Positions 28,677-38,047 of a stretch of 64,000 bases of DNA are shown here, piece by piece; within the stretch, counting starts at the first letter, position 1; each line of letters starts with the position of its first letter. The notes below the pieces were generated by a model. It was not told the origin of the DNA and made no database searches. It worked only from the letters and a program-made list of their open reading frames with translations. Origin of the DNA: Planctomycetales bacterium (lineage in GTDB: Bacteria; Planctomycetota; Planctomycetia; Planctomycetales; Planctomycetaceae). Both the position numbers and the translations under genes were made by a program. The DNA is taken from NCBI GenBank assembly GCA_028285345.1, contig JANQPT010000055.1, positions 19,666 through 83,665 of the forward strand. The letters run 5' to 3'.

Positions 28677-29815
28677 CATCGATGCATATACGAATCATCA
28701 TAACGTCTCTAGCACTGGGAATTGTGTGCCCACGGGCCGCCGACGCCGCGCTGATTCTGCTACGCCAGCAGTCGACGGCCACGACGGCGGTCATTCGTCT
28801 CGGCGATGTTGCCGAGATTCGCGGCGCCGATCCTGCCACAATGCAACGTTTGGAGTCCGTCGCCATCCAGCCGGCTCCCGACAGCGGGCGGCATGTCCGC
28901 GTGCGGGTCCAGGACATTAAGTCCCGGCTACAGGCACTCGGCGAGAATTTGACCCACCTCGAGTTTCGCGGCTCGTCGATCGTCGAAGTCAGCGGGCCGC
29001 CGGTCGAGCGGACGACTCGATCCCCCCGATTCTCGAACCGCCAGCAAAACCAGCTCGAACGCCGCGTCTCCGACGCGATCCAAAAGTATCTCGAGACCGT
29101 GAACAATACCGTCCGCGTCGCGGCCGTCGCCGTTCCCAATGATCCGGAGATCGTCCGCGCATTGCTCACGTCGAACGTCGCCTATTGGAAGATCAGCGGC
29201 GGACAGGCTCCGTGGAACGGAAAACAGCAGTTTCAGGTCCACACGCATCGCCAAGCAGAAAACCACGTCGTCGAGTTGACGGCGCTGTTGGAACCCAAAC
29301 CGCGGATGCTGGTCTTGCGACATCCAGTCGCCGCCGGCCACGTGATCAGCCGGGATGACTTGGCTTGGAAACCGGTCTCCAGCCTGCCGCGGAGACGAGC
29401 GATATTGAACGACCCCCGCTCACTGATCGGCCGCGAATCCTCGCGGAACCTGCCGGAAGGGAGGCCGCTCAGCGAAAAGGACGTCAAGCGGTCTCTGCTG
29501 GTCAAACGGGGTGACACCGTCACCGTCTACTCGCGGGCGGGAGCCGTGACGATCAAGACCGTTGCCCGCGCGCGCGACGAGGGCGGATACGGTGAACAAA
29601 TCGCCCTGCAGACACTCGACACCAATCGGACGATCGTGGCGCGCGTCGTCGACTTTCATATTGCGGAAATCACACCGGACCTCTCCAAGCCGCAGCAAGG
29701 GCAACGCGGATTCAAAGTCCGCTATGCACCCGCCGGGCGCGGGTCCGGACCACGCTCAGAGGCCGGTACCACACTGACCTCCAGAACATCAACACGTTTG
29801 CCGCGACAGCGGTGA
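28673..29815 (+). CDS. flgA: Flagellar P-ring assembly chaperone FlgA
   Basis: 380 residues with a signal peptide (MTSMHIRIIITSLALGIVCP, cleaved near AADAA). It is longer than E. coli FlgA (219) because of an extra N-terminal region. The C-terminal half carries the SAF domain: VLRHPVAAGHVISRDDLAW, then DDPRS-like LNDPRSLIGRESSRNLPEG and VKRGDTVTVYSRAGAVTIKT. In the periplasm FlgA helps FlgI form the P ring. The start codon overlaps the stop of the previous gene (ATGA). The C-terminal 60 residues are Arg/Gly/Thr-rich and unusual. Confidence 0.9.
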   Translation: MTSMHIRIIITSLALGIVCPRAADAALILLRQQSTATTAVIRLGDVAEIRGADPATMQRLESVAIQPAPDSGRHVRVRVQDIKSRLQALGENLTHLEFRGSSIVEVSGPPVERTTRSPRFSNRQQNQLERRVSDAIQKYLETVNNTVRVAAVAVPNDPEIVRALLTSNVAYWKISGGQAPWNGKQQFQVHTHRQAENHVVELTALLEPKPRMLVLRHPVAAGHVISRDDLAWKPVSSLPRRRAILNDPRSLIGRESSRNLPEGRPLSEKDVKRSLLVKRGDTVTVYSRAGAVTIKTVARARDEGGYGEQIALQTLDTNRTIVARVVDFHIAEITPDLSKPQQGQRGFKVRYAPAGRGSGPRSEAGTTLTSRTSTRLPRQR

Positions 29816-29846
29816 GGAGAACGACCAACCAGGGAGGGCAAGAGAG

Positions 29847-30548
29847 ATGCGTGCGATCATAGTTGGCGCGCTGGGGTGTTTGGCGATGGCCGGCACCGCG
29901 GCAGCGCAGGAAAGACCACAACTGCAGTTACGACACCGGCAGGTACCTGTATTCGCCCAGAGGAAGGAACCGCCGATTTTGACCTATTCGACGGAACGTA
30001 GAATGACGGACACATCGTGGATCTTGGCGCCGGCCCCGGCGTTGGAGGAAATCAAGGTCCACGACTTGGTGATGGTGCTGGTTGACGAACGGGCCGTGCA
30101 ATTGCAGCAGCGACAATTCCAACGGCAAAAACAGGGTGTCTACAACCTCCAATTGGCCGACTGGATTCGCATCGACTCAGAAGGACGTTTGGCCAATGCC
30201 GCCGCGAACCAGCCAACCGTTGATGTGAACTACGAAAACCGGCTGCAATCCCGAGGTAATCAAAACGTCACCGAATCATTGACTTACCGCATCGCCGCCA
30301 GCGTGACCAGCATCCGGCCCAACGGAAACCTGATCATCGGCGCCCGGAAGTCGATCATTACCAACCGGGATGCCTGGGTCTATCACATGACCGGGGAGAT
30401 TAACCCCAAACATATTGATGCCCGCGACACCGTCAAAAGCGAAAACATCGCCAACTTGCAGATCATCAAGAAATCAACCGGCAAAGTGCGGGACAGCGTC
30501 AAACGGGGCTGGATGCTCCGGATCCTCGACTTCGCCAGCCCGTTTTAG
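29847..30548 (+). CDS. flgH: Flagellar L-ring protein FlgH
   Basis: 233 residues. The FlgH core is clear: TSWILAPAPALEEIKVHDLV, VVDERAVQL-like AVQLQQRQFQRQKQG, the SLTYRIAASVTSIRPNGNLI block, and INPKHIDARDTVKSENIANL. The signal peptide is MRAIIVGALGCLAMAGTAAA followed by QE; the single cysteine at residue 11 is too early for a normal lipobox, so it looks like a signal peptidase I substrate rather than the lipoprotein seen in enterobacteria. FlgH forms the outer-membrane ring around the rod. Confidence 0.93.
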   Translation: MRAIIVGALGCLAMAGTAAAQERPQLQLRHRQVPVFAQRKEPPILTYSTERRMTDTSWILAPAPALEEIKVHDLVMVLVDERAVQLQQRQFQRQKQGVYNLQLADWIRIDSEGRLANAAANQPTVDVNYENRLQSRGNQNVTESLTYRIAASVTSIRPNGNLIIGARKSIITNRDAWVYHMTGEINPKHIDARDTVKSENIANLQIIKKSTGKVRDSVKRGWMLRILDFASPF

Positions 30549-30585
30549 CCTGTGCCTGACCGTACTCACCGAGGACGTTGATTCC

Positions 30586-31761
30586 ATGTCCACGAAACGA
30601 TTCTTACGACTCCATCTGCCAGGGTTGCTGGCTCTGCTGCTGGCAGTCTGGTCCGCGACTCCGCAATCGGCCGACGGCGCGATTCGCGTGCGGGATATTT
30701 GCACGGTCCTGGGAGAAGAAGAGGTTCAGTTGACCGGACTCGGTTTGGTCACCGGCCTGGAAGGTACCGGAGATAACAAGTTCAACCCCACGATCAACGC
30801 CCTCCGTACTGCTCTGGGCACATTGAAGGTTCGCGACCAGCGCAAGAACAACATCGATCCCAAGGGGTTATTGGGCAGCAAGAACGTGGCGCTCGTCATC
30901 GTCTCGGCGACGATTCCGGCCAGCGGCGTCAAACGGGGCCAGAAGATCGACTGCACAGTCTCGGCAATCGGCTCGGCGAAGAGTCTGCGGGGCGGGCAGT
31001 TGATTGCCACGCCGCTGAGCGATTTCAACAACGAATTTGTATTTGCTATCGCGGCAGGGGCGGTCCGCATCCACGAAAACGACGCGAAGACTCGCGGCAC
31101 TATCGCCTTTGGCGCCGAAGTCAAACGGGACTTCACCAACAACGTGGTCTTTAACATCGGCAGCGCACAGAAAGAAAAGCCTGGGTTTTATCTGTTGCTG
31201 GATCCCTCGCACGCGGGGCTGCAAATGGCGGGCATCGTCGCTGAATCGGTGAACGAGGACACCAAACAGGAAGCGGTCGGCTTCAACGACGCCGGAGCGG
31301 AAGTGTTTTCACTTGAAGACCGTTTGGCCCGGATTCGCGATGCCGGCACAATTGAAGTCGCCATCCCCCCCTCCTACCGGGATGATCCGCAGTCGTTTAT
31401 CGCCATTGTTCTGGATGTCCGTATTGAATCCGAAAACACCGAAGCGCGGGTGGTTGTCAACAAATCGACCAGCACGATCGTCATCTCCGGCGAGGTGGAA
31501 CTCAGTCCCGTGATCGTGACGCACAAGGGTCTGAAAATCGAGGTCAGCGAGGACGACGTCGGCACCTACGATCCCTTCGTCGCGCTGATCGACCAGCAGC
31601 CGGGCCAAAACGGACAGCCGGTTGCGCCGCAGGATAAGAAACTCGCGCAACTGCTGGGCGCCATGGAACAACTCAAACTGCCGGCGTCTGACATCATTGA
31701 CGTGATGCTCAATCTCGAAAAGTCCGGGCGGCTGCACGCGCGCGTCGTTGTTGTCGAATAG
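30586..31761 (+). CDS. flgI: Flagellar P-ring protein FlgI
   Basis: 391 residues from ATG 30586 (MSTKRFLRLHLPGLLALLLA, signal peptide, mature near ADGAIRVRDIC). Typical FlgI blocks: TGLGLVTGLEGTGD, VSATIPASGVKRGQKIDCTV, SAIGSAKSLRGGQLIATPL and, at the end, the LLGAMEQLKLPASDIIDVML motif. GAGG lies about 11 bases upstream. It forms the periplasmic P ring. It follows flgH by 37 bases and is clearly part of the same transcript. Confidence 0.96.
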   Translation: MSTKRFLRLHLPGLLALLLAVWSATPQSADGAIRVRDICTVLGEEEVQLTGLGLVTGLEGTGDNKFNPTINALRTALGTLKVRDQRKNNIDPKGLLGSKNVALVIVSATIPASGVKRGQKIDCTVSAIGSAKSLRGGQLIATPLSDFNNEFVFAIAAGAVRIHENDAKTRGTIAFGAEVKRDFTNNVVFNIGSAQKEKPGFYLLLDPSHAGLQMAGIVAESVNEDTKQEAVGFNDAGAEVFSLEDRLARIRDAGTIEVAIPPSYRDDPQSFIAIVLDVRIESENTEARVVVNKSTSTIVISGEVELSPVIVTHKGLKIEVSEDDVGTYDPFVALIDQQPGQNGQPVAPQDKKLAQLLGAMEQLKLPASDIIDVMLNLEKSGRLHARVVVVE

Positions 31762-31814
31762 AACGTTTCATTCTCGCCAGGGGTTGTCGATTTCGCACCA
31801 ATCGGAACGGAGGC

Positions 31815-32222
31815 ATGATCTCAGTGGTCCCAAAAATCTCTTCAACCGGCGCATTCAATTTGGAATCTTCGCAAATCCTGGCCGCACAGCCGGCGCAGCC
31901 GCCGAATGATAAGCTCCTCAAAGAAGGAGAGGCGTTTCAAGACTTTGCCGCAGGCACGTTTTATCACACGATGATCAAAGCCCTGCGCAGCACCGAACGG
32001 GAAACGAAGTACTTCAACGGAGGCCGCGCCGAGAAGATCTTCCAGGCCGAGTTCGACCAGCGTGTCGCCGCGTCGATGGCCGAAGAACACGGCGACCAAC
32101 TGGCGGGACCGTTGTTCGAACAACACCTGGAAGTCTCGCGTCGTCGGGTCAACGCTGCCGCGCAACAACAAAACGGCGGAAGCACTCTCGAGAACCTCGA
32201 CAACCTCCGCCCGATCCGTTGA
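31815..32222 (+). CDS. flgJ: Rod-binding protein FlgJ (N-terminal domain only)
   Basis: 135 residues. The rod-binding domain is visible: EGEAFQDFAAGTFYHTMIKA, then AEKIFQAEFDQRVAASMAEE. The C-terminal muramidase domain found in enterobacterial FlgJ is absent, as in many other phyla; a separate peptidoglycan hydrolase must open the wall. It lies 53 bases after flgI and 41 before flgN. Low-complexity Ala/Gln tail. Confidence 0.85.
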   Translation: MISVVPKISSTGAFNLESSQILAAQPAQPPNDKLLKEGEAFQDFAAGTFYHTMIKALRSTERETKYFNGGRAEKIFQAEFDQRVAASMAEEHGDQLAGPLFEQHLEVSRRRVNAAAQQQNGGSTLENLDNLRPIR

Positions 32223-32263
32223 CCACACCCTAACTTGTTCCCCCGTCCCGGAGCGACTGAACG

Positions 32264-32749
32264 ATGGACAAAGTACTCAAAGCGGTCGAGCTGTTTCTGC
32301 TGCAACTGGAGGCACTGCAACAGGAGCTCTCGGAAGTGATGGCGCAAAAGCGGACCGCGATGACCGCGTTGGCCGGAGACGAACTGACGAAGATCTGCCA
32401 GGAGGAGCAGACGCTCATCGCACGTCTCCAGAAACTGCTGCACGAACGTCACCGAATTTTGGCGTTTGCCAAACAGCGGGGATGGGCCTCCGAGTCGCTT
32501 TGGCATTTGGTCCAAGCGATCGCCACGGAGAATCGCGAGGAACTTTCCAGGCGCATCGAAGAGTCCCAGCAGCGAGCCGTCCGGCTGCGCCATGAAAGCT
32601 GGGTGCACTGGATCATCTCACACCGCTCCTACAACCACTACACCGAGCTGATTGAGTTGATCGCCCACTGCGGTCAGCAATCACCGACCTATCACGAAGA
32701 GGGAAACAAGTCCACAGCCGGCGGCGCCTTGCTCGATACGTCGATTTGA
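32264..32749 (+). CDS. flgN: FlgN-family flagellar export chaperone
   Basis: 161 residues, predicted almost wholly helical: MDKVLKAVELFLLQLEALQQ, then LTKICQEEQTLIARLQKLLH and HRILAFAKQRGW. The position immediately before flgK matches FlgN, which binds FlgK and FlgL in the cytoplasm before export. The identification rests on helix pattern and gene order more than on conserved residues. Confidence 0.8.
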   Translation: MDKVLKAVELFLLQLEALQQELSEVMAQKRTAMTALAGDELTKICQEEQTLIARLQKLLHERHRILAFAKQRGWASESLWHLVQAIATENREELSRRIEESQQRAVRLRHESWVHWIISHRSYNHYTELIELIAHCGQQSPTYHEEGNKSTAGGALLDTSI

Positions 32750-32812
32750 ACGCGCCCGGCAGCCGGTTTCACCGACGGCTGTCGCTGCCGACTCAACCAA
32801 TAGGATGACGTC

Positions 32813-34510
32813 ATGGGACTGAATTCCGCCTTAGCCATTTCGGGCCGCGCCTTGGAGGTCTTCACCACCGGCATCGAGGTGGCAGGCAATAATATCTCCA
32901 ATGCCAACACTCCGGGATACATCCGCGAGCGGCTTCATCTGGAGCCCAGCCTCGGCACCCAAAAGGGCGCTCAGATCATCGGCGGCGGCGTTAAGGTCAA
33001 CGGAATCCGCCAGGAGATCGACAAATACCTTGAAACGCGAATTCATGCCGCGACGTCCGATTTTTCCGCCGCTGAAGAGCGGGAGCAAATCTACAAGCAA
33101 CTGGAAGCGGCCGTCAACGAGCTCACCAACGGTGACATCTCGTCGGGAATGAACAACTTTCTCGCCACGATCAGCGACGTCACGAATCAGCCGGAACTTG
33201 AGTCGATCGTGCAATTGGCGGTCCTGGAAGGGGCGGAATTTGCCAGGGAAATCGCCGATCTCCGCGCGCGAATCGACGACCAGCGAACGTCGTTCGGCGT
33301 TAAAATTAACGACTTGGTGAATGAGGCGAACGAACTGATCGACATCATCGCCGATCTCAACGTCAAGATTACGACCGCCGAGGCGGGAGGACTCTACTTC
33401 TCCGAAGCCGGCGGAATGCGCACCCAGCGGTATGAAGCGATGAACCGCCTGTCGGAGATTATCCCGATCCGCGCCGTCGAACGTGAGACCGGCTACTACG
33501 ACATTTTTGTCGGCCCCGACCACCTGATCTTGCAGGGTGAAACCCAGCACCTCGAAACCGAAGTCGCCATCGACCGCGGCGCCCAGATTCTCAATGTCCG
33601 CGTCGAGGGCTCCATCTCCCAATTACCGGGCAGTGCCGGCGAGCTGAACGGCGTGATTGACGGCCGCGATAACATCGTGGGCGATTTCGTCGACAAGCTC
33701 GACATCTACAGCCAAAACTTGATCTACGAGTTCAACAAGATCCACTCGTCCGGTCAGGGGCAGATCGGATTCGACTCCGTCACCGGCACCTACGGAGTCA
33801 CCGACACAACCGTCGGCCTAGAAGCCGCGGGACTGACGTTTACGCCCGAGCACGGCAGTTTTGACGTGATCATCGAAAACAAGCTGACAGGCATCCGCGA
33901 AACCACTACCATTCAGGTCGATCTCGACGGAATCAACGGGGCCAACACCACACTGGACAGTCTCCGCGGCGATTTGGACGCCGTGTCCAACTTGTCGGCG
34001 ACGATCACCTCTGACGGCCGACTCTCGCTGGCTGCCGACACCAACTTCGAGATCTACTTCGCCAATGACGATTCCGGCGCGCTTGCGGCGCTGGGCATCA
34101 ACACCTTCTTTACCGGCACCGACTCCACCGACATCGCCGTCAACGACGTAGTGCTCAACGAACCACTTCGGTTCGCAGCCGGACGGGGCGGCGGAACAGC
34201 GGACGGCAGCAACGCGCTGGCGCTCTCGCAATTCATCGAACATCCCGTCACTGCGCTGGGTGATTTGAATCTGGACGACTACTACAACGGGATGATCTCC
34301 GAGCTGGCGCAGAATTCCGCCTCGGAATCGGCCGTTCGGGAAGGCTTTGAGTCATTTCGCAACTCGCTGCTGACTCAAAAGCAACAAAACTCGGGCGTCA
34401 GCCTCGACGAAGAGGCAATCAAGGTCATGGAACTGCAAAGCTCCTACCAAATGGCCGCCCGGTTTATCAGCGTCATCGAGGATCTGTTCACGACGTTGCT
34501 CTCGATTTGA
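32813..34510 (+). CDS. flgK: Hook-filament junction protein FlgK (HAP1)
   Basis: 565 residues, close to E. coli FlgK (547). N-terminus: MGLNSALAISGRALEVFTTG and the NNISNANTPGYIRERL signature. The C-terminus (SGVSLDEEAIKVMELQSSYQ, MAARFISVIEDLFTTLLSI) is the typical D0 helix. The middle contains two hook-IN-like beta modules (VEGSISQLPGSAGELNGVID; FDVIIENKLTGIRETTTIQV). It caps the hook with FlgL. It is 63 bases downstream of flgN. Confidence 0.95.
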   Translation: MGLNSALAISGRALEVFTTGIEVAGNNISNANTPGYIRERLHLEPSLGTQKGAQIIGGGVKVNGIRQEIDKYLETRIHAATSDFSAAEEREQIYKQLEAAVNELTNGDISSGMNNFLATISDVTNQPELESIVQLAVLEGAEFAREIADLRARIDDQRTSFGVKINDLVNEANELIDIIADLNVKITTAEAGGLYFSEAGGMRTQRYEAMNRLSEIIPIRAVERETGYYDIFVGPDHLILQGETQHLETEVAIDRGAQILNVRVEGSISQLPGSAGELNGVIDGRDNIVGDFVDKLDIYSQNLIYEFNKIHSSGQGQIGFDSVTGTYGVTDTTVGLEAAGLTFTPEHGSFDVIIENKLTGIRETTTIQVDLDGINGANTTLDSLRGDLDAVSNLSATITSDGRLSLAADTNFEIYFANDDSGALAALGINTFFTGTDSTDIAVNDVVLNEPLRFAAGRGGGTADGSNALALSQFIEHPVTALGDLNLDDYYNGMISELAQNSASESAVREGFESFRNSLLTQKQQNSGVSLDEEAIKVMELQSSYQMAARFISVIEDLFTTLLSI

Positions 34511-34776
34511 GATGATGGCACATTCCTCTTGCCGACCCCGAAATAACTCTGCGGACTGAGCGTCGCCCCGCTCGATACGTCGTCTGCTATCGGCTCTTGC
34601 TTAGGCGCGTCCAATGTTCGCGGAAAACACGGGAAGCTAGGAAGCCTGTATCAATCCTGTGGATTTTTCCCCAGCGCACGCTTCGGGGCGACGATATCGA
34701 TAACGGTTACGTCTCGAATGGTTTCTGCGGACTCCCCAGTGTTTGACGGCACACCTTTTTCAAAACGGTACGACCT

Positions 34777-36684
34777 ATGAGTCTCGGACCGATTTTACCC
34801 GGTCGGATTCCCAATGGGATGATCGGCAGCCGGCTCTATGCCAATATTCAGGAACAAACGCGAATCCTGGCTCAGTTGGAGGAGCAGCTCGCCACCGGCG
34901 CTCAATTCCAGATCCCCAGTGAGGATCCCGCTTCCGCGATTCGCACGATCACGTTCCAAAAACTGCTCGAACTCAACGAGCAGCACCGCACCAACATCGC
35001 CACAGACCGTTCGTTTCTCGCCGCAAGCGATTCGTCACTGGCGGGAGTCTCCGACGCGCTCAATCATGCCAAGTCACTGATTCTGGGAGGCGTCGGCGAC
35101 TCCAGTACGGACAGTGAACGAGAGGGACTCGCGCTCGAGGCCGCCGGACTGCTGGAACAAGTGATCAACCTGGCCAATACGAGTTTTCGCGACCGCTTCC
35201 TGTTCGCCGGCACAAATACGGACGAGTTGCCCTTTGAAAAACAGGGCAGTGTCGTGCGCTACAATGGTGATCTGCTCGATGTCAACTCGTTGGTCGATAA
35301 CAACAGAGTCATCGCCAACAACATCAACGGCGACTCCGCGCTGAACGCGCTGACCGACCCGGTCGGCTCCAATATCAATCCCGCCCTCACACTGGATACC
35401 CGGATCAGCGACTTGAACGGCGGTAACGGGCTCGCGCTGGGTGATCTGACGGTCACCCTCGACAACACACCCGAAACCTTGACCGTCGATCTCAGTTCCG
35501 CCAAGACGTTGAACGATGTCAAAGCGATTCTTGAGGACGCGTTCGCCGCGTCGGCGACGACACTGACGGTCGCGATCAACGCGGGCGGCGACGGGCTTGA
35601 ATTGACCCCTTCCGCGGGCAATGTTGAAGTCACCGAAGTCGCCGGCGGCCGCACCGCCGCCTTTCTCGGCATTGCCGGAGGGCCCGCGGCAAACATCACC
35701 GGCAGCGATCTGAACCCCGCGCTGACACTCTCGACGAATCTTGCCGATCTCAACGGCGGCACGGGAATCGGTTCCACGACCGGCACGGGCTTACTGATCA
35801 GCAACGGATCGAAGACTCAAGTCGTCGATATCTCCTCGGCGGTCACGATCGAGGATTTGTTCAACACTCTGGAGTTGGCCGACCTTGATTTACACTTTGC
35901 CATCAACGACGCGGGCAATGGGCTGGCAATTTCCAGCCGGCTGAGCGGGGCGGAGTTTTCCATTGGTGAAAACGGCGGCCAAAACGCCACCAACTTGGGC
36001 ATCCGCACGACGGTGGCCAGCACGCTGCTCTCCGACTTCAATTTCGGACAAGGCGTCCCGGTCGACGACGGCCTGCCGCTCGTTATCGAGCGGCGGGACG
36101 GAACCACAACCAACGTCGACCTCGCCGGCGCCAAGACCGTGCAAGACGTCTTGGACGCGATCAATGCCGAACCCGACCTGACCGCCACGTTGAATGCGGT
36201 CGGCAACGGAATCTCCATCGACGACACTTCCGTCGGCGCTAATCCGCTGCAGATTGACAGCTCCACACTGGCCGATGCGTTGGGCGTCGTCGGCACAGAG
36301 GCGACCGGCCCCGGCACGCCGCTGGTCGGCACAGACACCAACCTCCGGGAGGTTCAAGGCAGCTTTACGATTTTCTCCAAGCTGGAAGTCGCGCTGCTCA
36401 ACGGAGACGACAATGAGCTCGCGCGGCTGGACAAACTGCTCGACAAAGAACTGGCCCGCGTCAATCTGGTCCGTGGGTACTTGGGAACACAGCTCAAAGT
36501 TCTCGACGAAGTTGATTTCCGACTCGATGATCAGGAGATTCAACTCCAGGAATCGCTGTCGGAAGAATACGACGTCGACATCGCCCAAGTGATTACGCAG
36601 ATCGCGCAACTGCAGTTCAACATGGAGGCCGCCTACCAAGTCTCCGCCGCCACGCTGCAATTGAACCTGTTCTCATTTCTCTAA
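34777..36684 (+). CDS. flgL: Hook-filament junction protein FlgL (HAP3) with three inserted hook-IN repeats
   Basis: 635 residues, about twice the E. coli protein (317). The ends are FlgL-like: N-terminal helix IQEQTRILAQLEEQLATGAQ and C-terminal QLQFNMEAAYQVSAATLQLN. Residues 195-500 are an insertion of three related beta modules, each with NGGxG, a DL(S/A)xAKT(L/V) helix start and a GNGL/GDGL turn: TVDLSSAKTLNDVKAILEDA, VVDISSAVTIEDLFNTLELA and NVDLAGAKTVQDVLDAINAE. These match the flagellin hook IN motif. The insert should project from the junction surface. A 266-base gap separates it from flgK, so it may have its own promoter. Confidence 0.93.
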   Translation: MSLGPILPGRIPNGMIGSRLYANIQEQTRILAQLEEQLATGAQFQIPSEDPASAIRTITFQKLLELNEQHRTNIATDRSFLAASDSSLAGVSDALNHAKSLILGGVGDSSTDSEREGLALEAAGLLEQVINLANTSFRDRFLFAGTNTDELPFEKQGSVVRYNGDLLDVNSLVDNNRVIANNINGDSALNALTDPVGSNINPALTLDTRISDLNGGNGLALGDLTVTLDNTPETLTVDLSSAKTLNDVKAILEDAFAASATTLTVAINAGGDGLELTPSAGNVEVTEVAGGRTAAFLGIAGGPAANITGSDLNPALTLSTNLADLNGGTGIGSTTGTGLLISNGSKTQVVDISSAVTIEDLFNTLELADLDLHFAINDAGNGLAISSRLSGAEFSIGENGGQNATNLGIRTTVASTLLSDFNFGQGVPVDDGLPLVIERRDGTTTNVDLAGAKTVQDVLDAINAEPDLTATLNAVGNGISIDDTSVGANPLQIDSSTLADALGVVGTEATGPGTPLVGTDTNLREVQGSFTIFSKLEVALLNGDDNELARLDKLLDKELARVNLVRGYLGTQLKVLDEVDFRLDDQEIQLQESLSEEYDVDIAQVITQIAQLQFNMEAAYQVSAATLQLNLFSFL

Positions 36685-36699
36685 TGCTCGGTCGAGCAT
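36684..36699 (+). terminator. Short hairpin directly after flgL
   Basis: ATGCTC-GGTC-GAGCAT touches the flgL stop codon. The stem is 6-7 bp and no strong T run follows, so it is a weak terminator candidate. Confidence 0.35.
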
Positions 36700-36709
36700 C
36701 ACTTTCGGT

Positions 36710-36733
36710 GTAGCCGAACTCGTGAGAGTTCGG
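36710..36733. repeat. Single palindrome unit of the BIME-like family, copy 4
   Basis: GTAG followed by CCGAACTC-GTGA-GAGTTCGG, then AAACTTAGC as in other copies. It lies between flgL and ribD, where transcription converges. Confidence 0.85.
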
Positions 36734-36824
36734 AAACTTAGCTGCTTGGGATCAGCGCAGAGATGTCTGACAGCTTCGGCGACTACAATACTCAGTTTGG
36801 TCGTTGCACTAAGTCGCCGCCGGC

Positions 36825-37946
36825 TCATGCCCGAATCCGTCCGTGGATGTACACGTCGCCGCCGGCCGTCTCAATCTCTGGATCTTCCAGCGACGGCAAC
36901 TCGGGAATCCGCTCCAGCCCCTCGCCGCCCACCGCGGCGACCGCCGCGTGGCCGCCGACGATCTTGGGGGCGACAAACACATGGACTTCCTCGACCAGCT
37001 GTTCGTCAAAGAACGAACCCAGCAATCCTCCCCCGCCTTCAATCAGCACGTTCGTAAATTGCCGGCGGCCCAATTCCTCCAACAACGGCCGCAGCGGAAC
37101 GTGGCCGGATGCGGTCTCGTCGAACTGCGCGACCTCAATCCCGCCGGCGCGCAGTCTCTCGACCGCAGCGGGGTCGGCGTTCTTGCCCGCCGCAATCAAC
37201 ACGGGAGCCTCGACGATCGTCTGAACGAGTTGAGATTCGGGTGAGAGTCGCGCTGCCGAGTCGACCACAATCCGAGTCGCCACGCGCGGCCCCGGCGGCC
37301 GCGCCGTGAGCAAGGGATCGTCCGCGGCCGCGGTCCCGGACCCGACAATCACCCCGTCCATCCGCCCCCGCAGTGCGTGCACAATCGCCCGCGCTTCGGG
37401 ACCGGAGATCCACTGCGAATGTCCGCTCCGCGACGCGATCTTGCCGTCCAGTGTCATCGCCCATTTGCCATGTACGTACGGCAGCCCTGTTGTGAGCAGT
37501 TTCAGGAAGGGGGCGACCAGACGTCGAGCTTCCGGTTCCAGCAGCCCGACTTCGACGCTGATTCCCGCTTTCCGAAGTTGCGCAAACCCCTTTCCGGCCG
37601 TATGCGGAGAGGGATCGGCCATCGCCGCGACAACTTTGGCGATGCCGGCATCGATGACCGCCTGCGCACAGGGCGGCGTCTTCCCGTGATGCGAACAAGG
37701 CTCGAGCGTCACAAACAGCGTCTGCCCGGCCGCTCGATCTCCTGCTGCGGCCAGCGCATTGACCTCCGCGTGCGGACCGCCGAAGCGCTCGTGTCGGCCT
37801 TCGGCGATGGTGTTCAACTGGTCGTCGACGATCACCGCTCCCACCGGGGGATTCGGCTCGACGCGGCCCACTCCCTCGGCGGCGATATCCAACGCTCGCC
37901 GCATCACAGCGGTGGAATCAGCAAACTGACTCGACGGCATCGCCAC
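36825..37946 (-). CDS. ribD: Bifunctional riboflavin deaminase/reductase RibD
   Basis: 373 residues. Two early steps of riboflavin synthesis: deamination of the pyrimidine and reduction of the ribosyl side chain. N-terminal CMP/dCMP deaminase domain with zinc motif HAEV (in RFGGPHAEVNALAAAGDRAA) and PCSHHGKTPPC; C-terminal reductase domain with KWAMTLDGKIASRSGHSQWI, DGVIVGSGTAAADDPLLTAR and VLIEGGGGLLGSFF. Typical size. The other rib genes are not adjacent. No FMN riboswitch was recognised upstream. Cytoplasmic. Confidence 0.96.
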   Translation of the reverse strand: MAMPSSQFADSTAVMRRALDIAAEGVGRVEPNPPVGAVIVDDQLNTIAEGRHERFGGPHAEVNALAAAGDRAAGQTLFVTLEPCSHHGKTPPCAQAVIDAGIAKVVAAMADPSPHTAGKGFAQLRKAGISVEVGLLEPEARRLVAPFLKLLTTGLPYVHGKWAMTLDGKIASRSGHSQWISGPEARAIVHALRGRMDGVIVGSGTAAADDPLLTARPPGPRVATRIVVDSAARLSPESQLVQTIVEAPVLIAAGKNADPAAVERLRAGGIEVAQFDETASGHVPLRPLLEELGRRQFTNVLIEGGGGLLGSFFDEQLVEEVHVFVAPKIVGGHAAVAAVGGEGLERIPELPSLEDPEIETAGGDVYIHGRIRA

Positions 37947-38047
37947 TTACGCCTCACGTTGAGAAATCAACATCGTTCCCCAAACCCCTCCCGGAGCCGA
38001 ACGTTATCGCGGCGAGGAGCCGGCAGCGGCTGCCTGCGAACTCGGAG

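Noticed and set aside
36825..38047. FMN riboswitch upstream of ribD
   Set aside because: Only about 100 bases separate ribD from the SEC-C gene, too short for the conserved FMN aptamer, and no matching blocks were seen.
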